42,326 nucleotides of DNA from Clostridia bacterium (lineage in GTDB: Bacteria; Bacillota_A; Clostridia; Oscillospirales; CAG-272). The DNA lies in NCBI GenBank assembly GCA_017501345.1, contig JAFVXC010000001.1, positions 1 through 42,326 of the forward strand, read 5' to 3'. Positions 6,742-16,873 of the stretch are shown here, one piece after another. The notes below the pieces were generated by a model. That model was not told where the DNA came from and searched no databases. It saw nothing but the letters and a program-made list of their open reading frames with translations. The position numbers and the translations under genes were made by a program. Numbering within the stretch: position 1 is the first letter of the stretch; each line of letters begins with the position of its first letter.

Positions 6742-8077
6742 AATTTGGGACGTGAGTGCGCACGTCAGCAAGCTGCTCGCTTACGTTGCAAACAAGAACA
6801 AAACTGTAATGGAAATTGAGAACAAAAATTTTGATGAGTCTGAAAGACTTGCCGCCGAAATTCTCGGTCTGCCCTATGACCATTTCACAACGGAGGAAAA
6901 GAAATTTGTTACGGGCATTAACTGCACACCCGAGAACGCGAGCGAGGTGATGCTTACTCTCTTGGAGGACACGGATAGTTCAGACATTCAAGCCTATCAC
7001 GGCTACCAATCATTCAAGCCCGGCGAGGTTACTCCCGACGTTGCTCATGCCATTGGTGTTCAGCTTGCCAACGAGCTATGGGGCGAGGACTTTCCTGTTG
7101 TGGTCGCCACCCATATAGATCGCGGACACGTACACAATCATTTCTGTCTATCGGCAACGGGTTTTTCGGGTAAGAGGTATCACGACTGCAAGGCAACCTA
7201 CAAGCTGATGCGTGACACCTCGGATAGACTTTGCAGGGAGTACGGACTATCGGTGATCGAGAAACCGAAGCAACAAGGAGCAAAGCATATTGCGGAGGTT
7301 CACGCCGAGAAGAAAGGTATTCCAACCATACGCGATCAGATACGCGCGGATATTATGGCTATTTCAAATTTTGAACTAAACTTGAAAAACTTTTATAGGC
7401 GTATGCGCGACCTCGGCTACACCTTTGAGTATCGCGGACGGTATCTCCGCATTAAGCCATACGGATATAACAAGTTCTTTCGTATGGACAAGCTCGGTGA
7501 GGATTATACCGAAGAAGCTATTAAGGCGCGGATGGTGAAAAACGCGCACGAATATAGTTGGGTAAAGGTGCAGTATTACAAGCCGACCTTACAGGAGAAG
7601 CCAAAAGGACTTCGCGCCCTATATCTTCACTATCTCTACTTGCTCGGTGCGATACCGAAGGTTATCCCCAAAAATCCCGAAGCTTATGCCGCCATTAAGG
7701 ATGACATTCGTCGCGCCCGTATGTACTCTGAGCAAGCCAAGTTTCTCGGCAAGTACGGACTTGAAACGAAGGATGATCTCATTTATCACGCGCTGAAGGT
7801 CGATCCGCAAATTAAGGAACTCTGTAAGGAACGACGAGCGCTATGGAATAAGATTCGTTGGATGAAGGATCCCGAGCAAGTTCAACCGATACGCGATGAG
7901 ATCTTTGCGCTGAGCGAAAAGATAAAAATGCTCCGCAAGGAGTTTGCGATGTGCAAGGACGTATATGACCGAAGCGCATCTGTTGAACGAAACGTTATGC
8001 TGATTGAGTTCCCGCAGCTGTTGGAGCAAGAAAAGCAGAAAGCCGCCCCCAAAAAGGACGGACGCGATGGCAGATAA
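6728..8077 (+). CDS. MOBP-type relaxase/mobilization nuclease
   Basis: 449 residues. The HUH metal motif is clear in THIDRGHVHNHF (about residues 127-138), and Tyr19 in LLAYVANKNKT fits the catalytic tyrosine of MOBP relaxases. The enzyme nicks one strand at oriT and stays covalently bound to pilot transfer through a conjugation machine supplied by another element, as no type IV secretion or coupling genes are here. The start is TTG at 6728 with AAAGGAG at 6713-6719, inside the end of mobC. The C-terminal 150 residues are charged and helical, likely for protein contacts. Confidence 0.9.
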   Translation: MATTKIWDVSAHVSKLLAYVANKNKTVMEIENKNFDESERLAAEILGLPYDHFTTEEKKFVTGINCTPENASEVMLTLLEDTDSSDIQAYHGYQSFKPGEVTPDVAHAIGVQLANELWGEDFPVVVATHIDRGHVHNHFCLSATGFSGKRYHDCKATYKLMRDTSDRLCREYGLSVIEKPKQQGAKHIAEVHAEKKGIPTIRDQIRADIMAISNFELNLKNFYRRMRDLGYTFEYRGRYLRIKPYGYNKFFRMDKLGEDYTEEAIKARMVKNAHEYSWVKVQYYKPTLQEKPKGLRALYLHYLYLLGAIPKVIPKNPEAYAAIKDDIRRARMYSEQAKFLGKYGLETKDDLIYHALKVDPQIKELCKERRALWNKIRWMKDPEQVQPIRDEIFALSEKIKMLRKEFAMCKDVYDRSASVERNVMLIEFPQLLEQEKQKAAPKKDGRDGR

Positions 8078-8405
8078 AAATCAAGTTATCAAATTGCTAA
8101 CTTGATTTCAGAAGCAATGTGGGCTGGGCCGCAGAGACCCACCCCAAAACCAATGGGTCATTTTGACCCATTGGTTCCCCAAACGATCATCGGGTGGAAA
8201 CCGCCCGATGCAATCAAGTGCTCCAAACGAGCACTTGATTGCAAGAGAGCAAAGAGTCATTTTGACACGTTGGATACGGTGCTTCAAGTGGTCATTTTGA
8301 CCACTTGAAAATGTGAGATCAAAGGCTCATTTTGAACCTTTGATTTTAGGATGGACACCGCGTGTCCACCACACTTGGATCATTTAAGCAAACGGTCTTG
8401 ACCGT
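8078..8405 (+). repeat. Array of dissimilar perfect hairpins between relaxase and cargo genes
   Basis: Non-coding stretch with consecutive inverted repeats: 8078-8108 (11 bp), 8148-8176 (13 bp, loop TTT), 8188-8210 (10 bp, one G-T), 8209-8243 (15 bp, loop CAAAC), 8256-8266 (GTCA/TGAC remnant), 8283-8309 (12 bp, loop TTT), 8318-8344 (12 bp, one mismatch), 8352-8368 (7 bp) and 8392-8405 (5 bp). Several share the tip GTCA-TTT-TGAC while the lower stem changes on both arms together. The remaining stretch to 8608 holds a further CGGT/ACCG pair at 8439-8450 and an otherwise featureless AT-rich leader. Confidence 0.85.
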
Positions 8406-8608
8406 ACAAATTTGCTACCGCCCGCGAAAGCGATTTTACGGTCTTGACCGAAAAAAACGGCATTTTTCTGTTTTTAACACCTCAAAACGTATCCCACACC
8501 ACAAAGGCGTTTCCTATTAGAAAATTCGCATTTTCCAGCGCTCTTGACCGAGCTTTTTTGAGTGAAAAACGCCTTACTTCAAGAATCTACCAAAATTAGG
8601 AGGACTTT

Positions 8609-8902
8609 ATGATTACAAATAAGAAAAAGAATGAAAAAACAACCGAAATCTATTTTGATGAAACATCCGCGCCCGTAGTGATACGGACACACAACACCGC
8701 TTTGAAGAAACGTTTGCTTGCCTTTGCCGAGAATTTCCCCGACCTCTGTCGGCTGACCGATGATGACGAGCTTGGATACCTTTCCTTTGAGATTGATAAG
8801 AAAAGGTTTTCCTACCGCCTCACCGCACCGTACACCGAGGAACGCCGCGCCTTAGCAAGAGCCAAGATGAACGAGATCAACAATAAGGAGGACATAGGAT
8901 GA
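8609..8902 (+). CDS. Conserved small protein of clostridial mobile elements
   Basis: 97 residues, ATG behind AGGAGG at 8599-8604. The pattern of a Thr-rich start, YFDETSAPVVIRTHN, LKKRLLAFAENFPDLC and DDELGYLSFEIDKKRFSYRL matches a small protein that I have seen repeatedly in Firmicutes conjugative and mobilizable elements, usually unnamed. No enzyme motif is visible. It overlaps the next gene by 4 bases, giving a two-gene unit before the recombinase. Function unknown. Confidence 0.7.
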   Translation: MITNKKKNEKTTEIYFDETSAPVVIRTHNTALKKRLLAFAENFPDLCRLTDDDELGYLSFEIDKKRFSYRLTAPYTEERRALARAKMNEINNKEDIG

Positions 8903-9189
8903 CAGAAAACAAGAATTACAGAACAATTCACATCATTATCCCCGAAACAGACGAAGAATACGATATGCTCCAAGAAATTCTAAGCGAAAGCAGAAAGCGA
9001 CTTCCGATTCTCGAAGCGATGACGAAGGAAGAACGCATAGAGTATTTCCGCAGAGGCTTGTTCCCGCGAAAACTTGATTTCGATTTAGATTTTGGTAGCA
9101 CGGTCATTCATGTCAATACCCACTTTGACCAAAAATCCAAAGAGAATGTCATTGATCGTGTTCGCAGGGTCTCGGACAAAATAAATTAA
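8899..9189 (+). CDS. TnpW-like small mobile-element protein
   Basis: 96 residues, ATG at 8899 overlapping the preceding stop. The N-terminal 60 residues are acidic and unrecognised. The last 30 (GSTVIHVNTHFDQKSKEN then DRVRRVSDKI) resemble the TnpW family encoded beside TnpX-type recombinases in Tn4451-like elements. Position immediately before the recombinase agrees. The role of TnpW is not established; the family match is by eye. Confidence 0.6.
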   Translation: MTENKNYRTIHIIIPETDEEYDMLQEILSESRKRLPILEAMTKEERIEYFRRGLFPRKLDFDLDFGSTVIHVNTHFDQKSKENVIDRVRRVSDKIN

Positions 9190-9221
9190 CAAAGTTATGC
9201 AGACTTTAGCGTTGTAAAGTG

Positions 9222-9250
9222 TTGAAATGTTTTCTCGGATGTGGTATAAT
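9222..9250 (+). promoter_or_regulatory. Promoter of the serine recombinase
   Basis: TTGAAA (9222-9227), 17 bp, TATAAT (9245-9250), located 50 bases ahead of the recombinase ATG; the recombinase can therefore be expressed apart from the transfer genes. Confidence 0.75.
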
Positions 9251-9254
9251 ATAG

Positions 9255-10994
<1,740 letters not shown>

Positions 10995-11026
10995 CCGAAA
11001 TCTCGGTTACACCGTATCTCTTTCTT

Positions 11027-11090
11027 AGAAAGGGCGCTCTTGGGCTATCCTACCTGCTTTATGGTAGGTAGCCCAAGAGGCACCCTTTCT
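11027..11090 (+). terminator. Long hairpin terminator at the recombinase end
   Basis: AGAAAGGG, TCTTGGGCTA and CCTACC pair in order with GGTAGG, TAGCCCAAGA and CCCTTTCT, giving a stem of about 24 bp with small interruptions, followed by a T-rich stretch. A short AACCGA/TCGGTT hairpin precedes it. It ends recombinase transcription and lies close to the presumed right end of the element. Confidence 0.75.
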
Positions 11091-11118
11091 TTGTTTTCGC
11101 TTTTTTTCGGAAAATAAC

Positions 11119-11147
11119 TTGATATTCTGTGAAATCTGTGATATAAT
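11119..11147 (+). promoter_or_regulatory. Promoter of a structured RNA
   Basis: TTGATA (11119-11124), 17 bp, TATAAT (11142-11147), extended -10 TGA. The first base of the predicted RNA stem lies 6 bases downstream. Confidence 0.75.
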
Positions 11148-11152
11148 AAAAA

Positions 11153-11365
11153 TGCTACACAATTCAGTCAACATATTTTAGGGGAAGCTCTCTGCTTTTA
11201 TAGGGAGTCTTATGTCCATTTCTACATTTGCCCTTTGAATTTGGTAAAAACGCAAATTCCTCTTGGTAAATGTAGGTATTTTCCTCTTTTGTTGAGAATT
11301 GTGTAGCAGCAATCGGAGTTTGCGTTTTTCGGAGCGTTAACTACGGTTGGCGCTCTTTTTATTTT
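11153..11365 (+). ncRNA. Structured non-coding RNA candidate, about 210 nt
   Basis: The region sits between a promoter and a terminator and folds well by hand. Closing stem: TGCTACACAATTC (11153-11165) with GAATTGTGTAGCA (11296-11308), 13 perfect pairs. It continues with TCAAC/GTTGA and AGGGGAA/TTCCTCT, enclosing a CTCTCT/AGGGAG hairpin and a long arm CTACATTT/AAATGTAG capped by GAATTTG/CAAATTC. In addition AAAAACGCAAATTCC (11246-11260) is complementary to GGAGTTTGCGTTTTT (11315-11329) over 15 bases with one G-U, competing with that arm. End hairpin GAGCGTTAAC/GTTGGCGCTC (11332-11355) then TTTTT. The family is not recognised; raiA and 6S are ones to test. It may be free or a leader of the lipoprotein gene. 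Confidence 0.65.
11332..11365 (+). terminator. Intrinsic terminator of the structured RNA
   Basis: GAGCGTTAAC and GTTGGCGCTC pair over 10 bp (two G-U) around TACG, followed by TTTTTATTTTT. It lies only 25 bases before the next ATG. Confidence 0.85.
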
Positions 11366-11389
11366 TACCTATCCTTGGAGGAAAAGAAA

Positions 11390-12379
11390 ATGAAAAAATT
11401 TATGTCTCTACTGCTCGTGTTCACCCTGCTTCTCGCCCTCTCCCTTTCGTTTACCTCCTGCTTTCACGAGTGTGAGTTCAGTACGGAGTGGTCAAAGGAT
11501 GGGACCGCTCATTGGCACGCCTGCATAGGTGAAAGCTGCACAGAGATCACCGACAAGGCAGACCACATATGGAATGAAGGCGAGATCACTGCAAAGCCGA
11601 CGACCGAAGCGGAGGGTGTAAAGACCTTCACCTGCACGGTCTGCGCGGCGACAAGGACCGAGCCCATCGCAAAATGTGTCTTGTCCGCAGAGTGGATCAT
11701 CGACGAGACCTCGCATCATCGCACCTGTACGAACGAGGGCTGTCCCGAGATCTTCGAAAAGGGCAATCACGTCTGGAACGAGGGTGAGATCACCACAAAG
11801 CCGACGCAGGATGCAGACGGCGTCAGAACCTACACCTGCACGGTCTGCCCCGCGACGAAGACCGAGTCCGTTCCCTTCACGGGACTTTCAAGATCCGAAT
11901 GAAACACCATATTTACAGACGCCGTATTTGAAAACTTCGCATACAGCGAGATCATTACCGTTTCCGCAAGCGGTATCTCTATGGACGTGGAGACGCACTA
12001 CAAATTCACCGAGAGCAACGCTTGGGTAAAGGTGGTGGCTGCGGGACAATCCGAGGAGCTCTACGCCCCCGACGCAGCCTCTGCCATTGACCTGCGTCAA
12101 TCACTCCTTGATTCCATCAAATCAATAACACCTTACGCGTGCTACGATTACGACGCAGAAACGAAGACGTATAAGGCAACCGAGAACATATACATCGAGA
12201 GCTATGAGGTGTACACCTCCAATATCTCATTAACCTTCGAAAACGATCGGCTCGTCAGGATCACCTATGTAGCCTCGGTCGTAGAGGACGGCGTCACGTT
12301 GCAGGTCTCCTCGGTCGTCACGATTTCAGACTACGGCACCATCGATCTTTCCTCCTCTGACGTTTCATCGTCTATGTAA
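11390..12379 (+). pseudogene. Lipoprotein with two Cys-rich repeats, interrupted by an in-frame TGA
   Basis: From ATG 11390 (GGAGG at 11377) the frame runs to TGA 11900-11902 and then continues open in the same frame to TAA 12377-12379, for 330 codons in all. A lipoprotein signal with lipobox FTSC is followed by two repeats of HxWNEGEIT-KPT-G-TCTVCxAT-TE, a pattern common in secreted Clostridia proteins, and after the TGA by a beta-rich domain (NTIFTDAVFENF onward, ending DYGTIDLSSSDVSSSM). The TGA falls where similar proteins seem to have Trp. It may be a recent nonsense mutation, an assembly error or, less likely, recoding. Function unknown. Confidence 0.75.
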
Positions 12380-12437
12380 CAAAAAGAAAAACAAAGCCCC
12401 TCTCACGCGTGAGATAGACTTTGTCGGTAATTTTTTT

Positions 12438-12473
12438 GGGACTGTCTCGTTAAGACAAGACAGTCCCCTTTTC
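12438..12473 (+). terminator. Terminator after the interrupted lipoprotein gene
   Basis: GGGACTGTCT and AGACAGTCCC pair (12438-12467) and are followed by CTTTTCTTT on the plus strand. A separate CTCAC-GC-GTGAG hairpin framed by ACAAAG/CTTTGT lies just before it (12393-12424). Confidence 0.8.
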
Positions 12474-12474
12474 T

Positions 12475-13893
12475 TTATTTCCTCGACAGCGCCTCGTCGA
12501 TCGCCCTTGCGGCGGTCTTGCCTGCGCCCATCGCGGAGATGACGGTAGCCGCGCCCGTTACGGCGTCACCGCCGGCGTATACGCTCTTTCTTGAGGTCAG
12601 ACCGTCCTCGTTTACGACGATACCGCCGCGAGCATTGACCAGAAGCCCCTCGGTCGTCGATTTTATCAGCGGATTCGGTGTCGTGCCGATCGACATAATC
12701 ACGGTGTCAAGATCAATGGTAAACTCACTGCCCTCGACCGTCACGGGACGTCTTCTGCCGCGCTCGTCGGGCTCACCAAGCTCCATTCTGACGCACTTCA
12801 TACCCGTAACGAAGCCGTTTTTCGGATCCCGCGGATCGTCGGGATTGTGATATCCGAGAATTTCGGTAGGATTCGTGAGCAGACGGAATTCGATTCCCTC
12901 CTCCTCTGCGTGCTCGACCTCCTCGCGGCGTGCAGGAAGCTCCTCCATCGAACGGCGATAAACGATATATACCTTCTCCGCGCCGAGGCGAAGTGCGGTT
13001 CTCGCGGCGTCCATCGCCACATTACCGCCGCCAACGACCGCGACCTTACCGCCCTTCATAATCGGCGTTTCGGGATCGTCAAGATAAGATTTCATCAGAT
13101 TGCTCCGTGTCAGGAACTCGTTTGCGGAATATACACCGCACAGCGCCTCACCCGGAATGCCCATAAAGCTCGGAAGTCCGGCGCCCGAGCCGACGAATAC
13201 GGCTTCAAAGCCCGCGTCGAAAAGCTCGTCGATCGTGAGGGTCTTTCCGATCACCACGTTCGTCTCGATCTTAACACCGAGCTTTTTGAGAGTCTCGACC
13301 TCCTTCGCGACGATTCTTTTCGGGAGACGGAACTCAGGAATACCGTAAACGAGCACGCCGCCTGCGGTATGAAGTGCCTCAAAAACGGTTACCTCATAGC
13401 CCTTCTTCGCAAGATCGCCCGCGCAGGTCAGACCCGAGGGTCCCGAGCCGACGACTGCGACCCTGTGGCCATTGCTTTCGGGACGAATGGGCTCTTCGGT
13501 AGAAAACGTATTGTGCCAATCGGCGACGAAGCGCTCAAGACGACCGATGCCGACCGATTCACCCTTGATACCGCGCACGCACTTCGATTCGCACTGCGTT
13601 TCCTGCGGACAGACACGACCGCAGACTGCGGGAAGAGAGGAGGATTTCGTGATGACCTGATATGCACCCTCAAAGTCACCCTCTTTTATTTTTGCAATGA
13701 ATTCCGGAATGTGGATCTTTACGGGACAGCCGTCAACGCAGGGCATATTCTTGCAGTTGAGGCACCTCATTGCCTCGTCGATCGCCGTCTCCTCGCTGTA
13801 TCCGAGTGCGACCTCGTCAAAATTGTGCGCTCTGACCCTCGCATCCTGCGTCGGCATTGCGTTTCTCGTAAGACTCATATTTGCCTTTGCCAT
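12475..13893 (-). CDS. nfnB: NfnB-type NADPH-dependent glutamate synthase-like subunit
   Basis: 472 residues, starting at ATG 13893-13891 behind GGAGGTA. Two clusters of cysteines (CLNCKNMPCVDGCPV and CGRVCPQETQC-C) bind [4Fe-4S] centres; then FAD (VAVVGSGPSGLTCAGDLA, about residue 150) and NADP (VAVVGGGNVAMDAARTA, about 290) folds. Alone it would be called glutamate synthase small subunit, but the gene directly upstream is the FAD/2Fe-2S partner, spaced by one base, so the pair is the electron-bifurcating NADH-dependent ferredoxin:NADP+ oxidoreductase NfnAB (also named sulfide dehydrogenase). It balances NADH, NADPH and ferredoxin pools in the cytoplasm. Confidence 0.88.
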   Translation of the reverse strand: MAKANMSLTRNAMPTQDARVRAHNFDEVALGYSEETAIDEAMRCLNCKNMPCVDGCPVKIHIPEFIAKIKEGDFEGAYQVITKSSSLPAVCGRVCPQETQCESKCVRGIKGESVGIGRLERFVADWHNTFSTEEPIRPESNGHRVAVVGSGPSGLTCAGDLAKKGYEVTVFEALHTAGGVLVYGIPEFRLPKRIVAKEVETLKKLGVKIETNVVIGKTLTIDELFDAGFEAVFVGSGAGLPSFMGIPGEALCGVYSANEFLTRSNLMKSYLDDPETPIMKGGKVAVVGGGNVAMDAARTALRLGAEKVYIVYRRSMEELPARREEVEHAEEEGIEFRLLTNPTEILGYHNPDDPRDPKNGFVTGMKCVRMELGEPDERGRRRPVTVEGSEFTIDLDTVIMSIGTTPNPLIKSTTEGLLVNARGGIVVNEDGLTSRKSVYAGGDAVTGAATVISAMGAGKTAARAIDEALSRK

Positions 13894-13894
13894 T

Positions 13895-14749
13895 TTACCG
13901 TACCTCCTTCGTAAAGAGATTACAGGTTTCCTCGTGCTTATGGCGTTCAAACGCGCCGTACATTCTGCCGCGCGCCATCGCCTCGTCAAAATCGACCTCG
14001 TAGCCGTTAAAATCGGGACCGTCCACGCAGGCAAATCGCGTGACCCTCTTGCCGTCTACGTTCAGGGTAAGGCGGCAACCGCCGCACATTCCCGTTCCGT
14101 CGATCATAATCGGGTTCATCGAAACGGTCACGGGTGTACCGAAGGGCTTCGCCGTCAGGACGACGAACTTCATCATAATCAGGGGACCGATCGTGATGAT
14201 CATATCGAATTTTTCCCCATTTTCAAGCATCTCACGAAGCGGAACGGTGACGTTACCGTGCTCGCCGTAGGAGCCGTCGTCAGTCATCACACGGAGCGTA
14301 TTCGAGCAAGCTCTGAACTCGTCCTCGAGGATCAGAAGATCCTTATTTCTGAAGCCGATGATGCTCGTTACGTCAACGCCCATATCGTGAAGCGCCTCTG
14401 CGATCGGCATCGCGATCGCACATCCTACGCCGCCGCCCACGATGCAGACCTTTTTGAGTCCGTCGAGATGCGTCGCAACGCCGAGAGGACCTACGAAGTC
14501 CTCGATATAGTCGCCCTCTTCCTTATGGGAGAGCTTTTCGGTCGTCGAGCCGACAATCTGATAAATGATCTTTACAGTTCCCTTTTCCTTGTTCACACCT
14601 GCAACGGTCAGCGGAATTCGCTCGCCGTCCGAATCAACGCGAAGAATGATGAACTGTCCGGGGCGTGCCTTGTTCGCCACGAGAGGTGCCTCGATCTGAA
14701 GCTGTACCACCGTGGGATTCAGTACCTTTTTTTCAACGATTCTGTACAT
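13895..14749 (-). CDS. nfnA: NfnA-type ferredoxin-NADP+ reductase subunit
   Basis: 284 residues, ATG at 14749 with GGAGAAC upstream. Ferredoxin-reductase fold: FAD-binding barrel (residues 1-95, RPGQFIILRV), NAD-binding Rossmann part (VCIVGGGVGCAIAMPIAEAL, about 100) and a C-terminal iron-sulfur ligand set CGGCR plus FACVDGPDF (about 222-246), the layout of NfnA and dihydroorotate dehydrogenase electron-transfer subunits. The absence of a pyrD partner and the one-base spacing to nfnB favour NfnA. An upstream hairpin (14795-14815) lies in the leader. Confidence 0.88.
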   Translation of the reverse strand: MYRIVEKKVLNPTVVQLQIEAPLVANKARPGQFIILRVDSDGERIPLTVAGVNKEKGTVKIIYQIVGSTTEKLSHKEEGDYIEDFVGPLGVATHLDGLKKVCIVGGGVGCAIAMPIAEALHDMGVDVTSIIGFRNKDLLILEDEFRACSNTLRVMTDDGSYGEHGNVTVPLREMLENGEKFDMIITIGPLIMMKFVVLTAKPFGTPVTVSMNPIMIDGTGMCGGCRLTLNVDGKRVTRFACVDGPDFNGYEVDFDEAMARGRMYGAFERHKHEETCNLFTKEVR

Positions 14750-14871
14750 ATTTGTTCTCCGTTCAAAATTCAAAAAGCTGCGGCTGTCGAATCGGTGGAG
14801 CCCCAACGCCTCCACACCTCGGCGATCCCGCATCGCTTGAGATTTCATCTTACTAAAGTGTCTAAAATACG

Positions 14872-14903
14872 TAAAAGCCCCTCAAACAACCGTCGAGGGG
14901 CTG
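14872..14903 (-). terminator. Terminator after tRNA-His
   Basis: On the minus strand AGCCCCTC pairs with GAGGGGCT and is followed by TTTTACG. Confidence 0.8.
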
Positions 14904-14906
14904 AAG

Positions 14907-14981
14907 GGTGAAAGATGGGATTCGAACCCACGGCCTCCAGGGCCACAACCTGGCGCTCTAACCAACTGAGCTACTCCCACC
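14907..14981 (-). tRNA. tRNA-His (GTG)
   Basis: Full cloverleaf on the minus strand: acceptor GTGGGAG/CTTTCAC, D-arm AGCTCAGTTGGTTAGAGC, anticodon arm CCAGG-TTGTGGC-CCTGG with anticodon GTG, T-arm with GGTTCGAATCC. An encoded extra 5' G opposite discriminator C, the identity element of tRNA-His, is present. The 3' CCA is not encoded. Confidence 0.96.
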
Positions 14982-15008
14982 ACACTGGAGAATTATTCAA
15001 CGGGTGAT

Positions 15009-15037
15009 ATTATACCACACCTTTCCCGCTTTGTCAA
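15009..15037 (-). promoter_or_regulatory. Promoter of tRNA-His
   Basis: Minus strand TTGACA, 17 bp, TATAAT, preceded by GTGG. Confidence 0.85.
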
Positions 15038-15177
15038 TAGCTTTTTTCGAAAAAAATCGTGCTTTCCGAAAAACTTTTTCATCCTGCGGCACGAAGAGGA
15101 GCCAAGCGCGAATACGCGTATGGCCCCTCCATTCCCTTCTTTGCGCGGAAACACCGAAAGCTCCCGATATGCAAAGA

Positions 15178-16548
15178 CTACGAATAGTCGGCCTTGCGGC
15201 GGAATTCTCTCACCATTCCGATATAGTCAAAAAGAACCGTGAGAAGCCCGAGCAGCCACGCGAGCGGGGATGCAAAGCACATAATGAAAAATCCCGTTTC
15301 CACCCCGAACAGATGCATACCGTTCATAAAAAACAGCACGCAAACCGAAAGACCCGCCCGTCCGACGACCTCCGTGAAGCCCGATATCATCGTGAAGGTC
15401 GTTCGGCATACCGCCTGCAGAACGCTCTTGAAAATTACAAGCGGTGAGAGTACAAAGGTAAGGAGCGTATTCACAACAATATATAAATACGCGTTATTCA
15501 CCACCGCGTTGGGCACGTCCCCCGCGAGCAGCGTAATGACAAATCTGCCGCACGGCAGCATAATCGCACTCGCGATCACACTCCACCAGAAGCAGATCCA
15601 CAAGGTCTTTTTTCCGCCCTCGATCACGCGCGAATACTTCCCCGCACCGTAATTCTGCGCCGCGAAGACCGAAATCGCTGAACCAAAGGACAGGATCGGC
15701 AGGGTGACGAAATTCTCGACCTTCGCCCCCGTGGTGTGCGCCGTCACGTATTGTGTGCCGAGACCGTTCGTTACGAATTGCATCACGATCGAACCGACCG
15801 ACAGCACCATATTGAGAAAAGCCATCGGGATACCGACCTTCAGAAGGCGGGCGTTCATCTCGGAGTCCCATTTGAGATCCTTGCGCGAAACGTGAAGAAG
15901 TGGCTGCTTCCACTTGATGTATATGATACAGAGAAGCCCCGAAAGCAGCTGAGCGAGCACAGTCGCAAGCCCCGCGCCGTCGGTATCCATCTTGCAAAAT
16001 GCGATCAGAACGATGTCGAGTATAATATTGATGACACAGGCGATCACAAGGAAATACAGCGGCGTACGCGAATCTCCGAGCGAACGGATCATATTCGAAA
16101 GCAGGTTGAAGAGCGCCGTTGCAACGAGCCCCATAAAGATCCAGACGATGTACCGATAGGATCGATCGAAGATGTCTGCGGGCGTTCGCAGAAGCATCAG
16201 GATCGGACGCGCAAAAAGCGCGCAAAGGACCGCCATCGTGACCGAAATGACCGCAGAAAGCCAAATACTCGCGCCGAATGCGCGCTTGACGCCCTCCTCA
16301 TCGCGCGAGCCGAAATGCTGCGCGGCAATAACAGAAAAGCCGATCGTCAAAGACTGGATCGCACCGCTGGCAAACCACACGAGCGAGCTCGTAGCACCGA
16401 CCGCCGTATAAGCCTCGGGGCCGAGAATACGCCCGACAATGACCATATCGGCGATGTTGTAAAACTGCTGAAAAACGTTTCCGATGAGAAACGGGAGTGA
16501 GAACAAAAATATTTGTCGAAGCGGGGATCCCTTCGTTAAATCGGTCAT
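15178..16548 (-). CDS. MATE-family efflux transporter
   Basis: 456 residues with twelve predicted membrane helices in two six-helix halves; the first begins at SPLRQIFLFSLPFLIGNVFQQFYNIAD, the characteristic first helix, and includes GPEAYTAVG. MATE pumps expel drugs or metabolites using Na+ or H+ gradients. I start it at ATG 16548 behind GGAGAAG/GAGAGG; the longer frame to 16653 crosses the promoter. It stands alone, between tRNA-His and tRNA-Gly, with its own consensus promoter. Confidence 0.93.
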   Translation of the reverse strand: MTDLTKGSPLRQIFLFSLPFLIGNVFQQFYNIADMVIVGRILGPEAYTAVGATSSLVWFASGAIQSLTIGFSVIAAQHFGSRDEEGVKRAFGASIWLSAVISVTMAVLCALFARPILMLLRTPADIFDRSYRYIVWIFMGLVATALFNLLSNMIRSLGDSRTPLYFLVIACVINIILDIVLIAFCKMDTDGAGLATVLAQLLSGLLCIIYIKWKQPLLHVSRKDLKWDSEMNARLLKVGIPMAFLNMVLSVGSIVMQFVTNGLGTQYVTAHTTGAKVENFVTLPILSFGSAISVFAAQNYGAGKYSRVIEGGKKTLWICFWWSVIASAIMLPCGRFVITLLAGDVPNAVVNNAYLYIVVNTLLTFVLSPLVIFKSVLQAVCRTTFTMISGFTEVVGRAGLSVCVLFFMNGMHLFGVETGFFIMCFASPLAWLLGLLTVLFDYIGMVREFRRKADYS

Positions 16549-16624
16549 ACAGTACCTCTCTTCTCCGCACAGATGCTTGCTGTGACTCTTTCCGTGATCG
16601 GGGCGAAGGCTCGCCTTTTGGGTC

Positions 16625-16653
16625 ATTATATACCGAGTCAACGCAATTGTCAA
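16625..16653 (-). promoter_or_regulatory. Promoter of the MATE gene
   Basis: Minus strand TTGACA, 17-bp spacer, TATAAT; about 75 bases ahead of the ATG. Confidence 0.85.
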
Positions 16654-16701
16654 GAGGAAAAATAAAGCGAAAATAAAAAAGAAAAAATTTTCATTTTCCT
16701 A

Positions 16702-16730
16702 TTGACAAACGAAGCAATTAGTGGTATGAT
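16702..16730 (+). promoter_or_regulatory. Promoter of the tRNA-Gly/tRNA-Arg pair
   Basis: TTGACA (16702-16707), 17 bp, TATGAT (16725-16730). Confidence 0.8.
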
Positions 16731-16744
16731 ATAAAGGCTGTGAT

Positions 16745-16818
<74 letters not shown>

Positions 16819-16873
16819 AGCTGAAATTTCGTACACGGGTGTGTACGGAATTTTAGTTTATAAATCAATATCT

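Noticed and set aside
8102..8308. 68-codon ORF across the hairpin array
   Set aside because: Its sequence is made of the palindromes, it has no ribosome site and no recognisable protein features.
12475..13893. Plain glutamate synthase small subunit
   Set aside because: The large subunit is absent and the adjacent gene is the NfnA partner with one-base spacing, which makes NfnAB the better call.
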